Positions 31,011 to 31,266 of a DNA stretch of 31,266 nt are shown here, piece by piece; position 1 is the first letter of the stretch; the number at the start of each line of letters is the position of its first letter. Both the position numbers and the translations under genes were made by a program. The stretch comes from Lingula anatina. Taxonomy: Eukaryota; Brachiopoda; Lingulata; Lingulida; Lingulidae. Where the stretch lies: NCBI RefSeq assembly GCF_001039355.2, contig NW_019775577.1, forward strand, positions 132,728 to 163,993, in the 5' to 3' direction. The notes under the pieces were generated by a model that had not been told where the DNA came from, made no database searches, and saw only the letters and a list, made by a program, of their open reading frames with translations.

Positions 31011-31266
31011 AGGGTAAGCAGAGAGAGAGGGTGGTCAAACGTTGTTGTGTTCGTTGGAATATATCCATAATATTTTATCAATGTTTAGCAAAATTGGTCG
31101 TAAGGTTTTTTCGAGTGTATACAGCCAATTTATTTGTGTAATATCGGAAAAGTGTGTGAGGCCATCCAAGTATGGACCTGGATTGATGCTTTATAGTAGT
31201 TAAACTGCCCATGTAAACTACTTAGCTGTCGATCTCTTGTTTACCGCTCTATATTGTTAATTTTTT

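Overview
This is animal nuclear DNA. It is AT-rich, has short exons with canonical GT/AG splice sites, and carries many fragments of DNA transposons and retroelements plus simple repeats. Frequent TACATGTA and TACCGGTA-like words and TIR receptors with unusual ectodomains suggest a marine invertebrate, most likely a lophotrochozoan such as a bivalve mollusc. That placement is a low-confidence impression. All recognised host genes lie on the minus strand.

Layout: 1310-3082 is a four-exon gene for a small membrane protein with one Ly6/uPAR (LU, three-finger) domain. 3696-8283 is an eight-exon model for a receptor with a signal peptide, an LU-type ectodomain, one transmembrane helix, two micro-exons and a cytoplasmic TIR domain. 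Its first intron holds a gag fragment of an LTR retrotransposon and a piece of a MITE. 10049-16050 is a five-exon gene for a protein with a signal peptide, two LU domains, a Thr/Ser/Pro-rich mucin-like stalk and a hydrophobic tail that looks like a GPI signal. Its introns hold three different DNA transposons. 16.4-17.15 kb is the 3' end of a non-LTR retrotransposon. 17.64-17.80 kb has a possible EGF-like exon. 19045-19490 is an orphan second-half TIR exon. 21891-26873 holds the first four exons of a Na+/K+-ATPase beta subunit, without its C-terminal exons. Its long first intron is full of MITEs. 27-31 kb is repeat-rich and shows no gene.

The three LU genes share an exon plan: a 52-55 bp signal-peptide exon ending in phase 1, a first LU half (phase 1 to 0), a second LU half (phase 0 to 1), then an interchangeable C-terminal part. 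That part is a bare membrane anchor, a transmembrane-TIR unit, or a further LU plus mucin stalk. The cluster therefore looks like a modular family of surface proteins in which one member couples a three-finger ectodomain to TIR signalling. This LU-TM-TIR architecture is the most notable thing in the window.

A caution on assembly: two related Tc1-like elements (11152-12758 and 19778-21658) each contain an N. The second also has a 241-bp duplication around the N, and sits exactly between two incomplete genes: the ATPase lacks its 3' exons and the TIR gene lacks its 5' exons. A misjoin or a transposon-mediated breakpoint there is likely.
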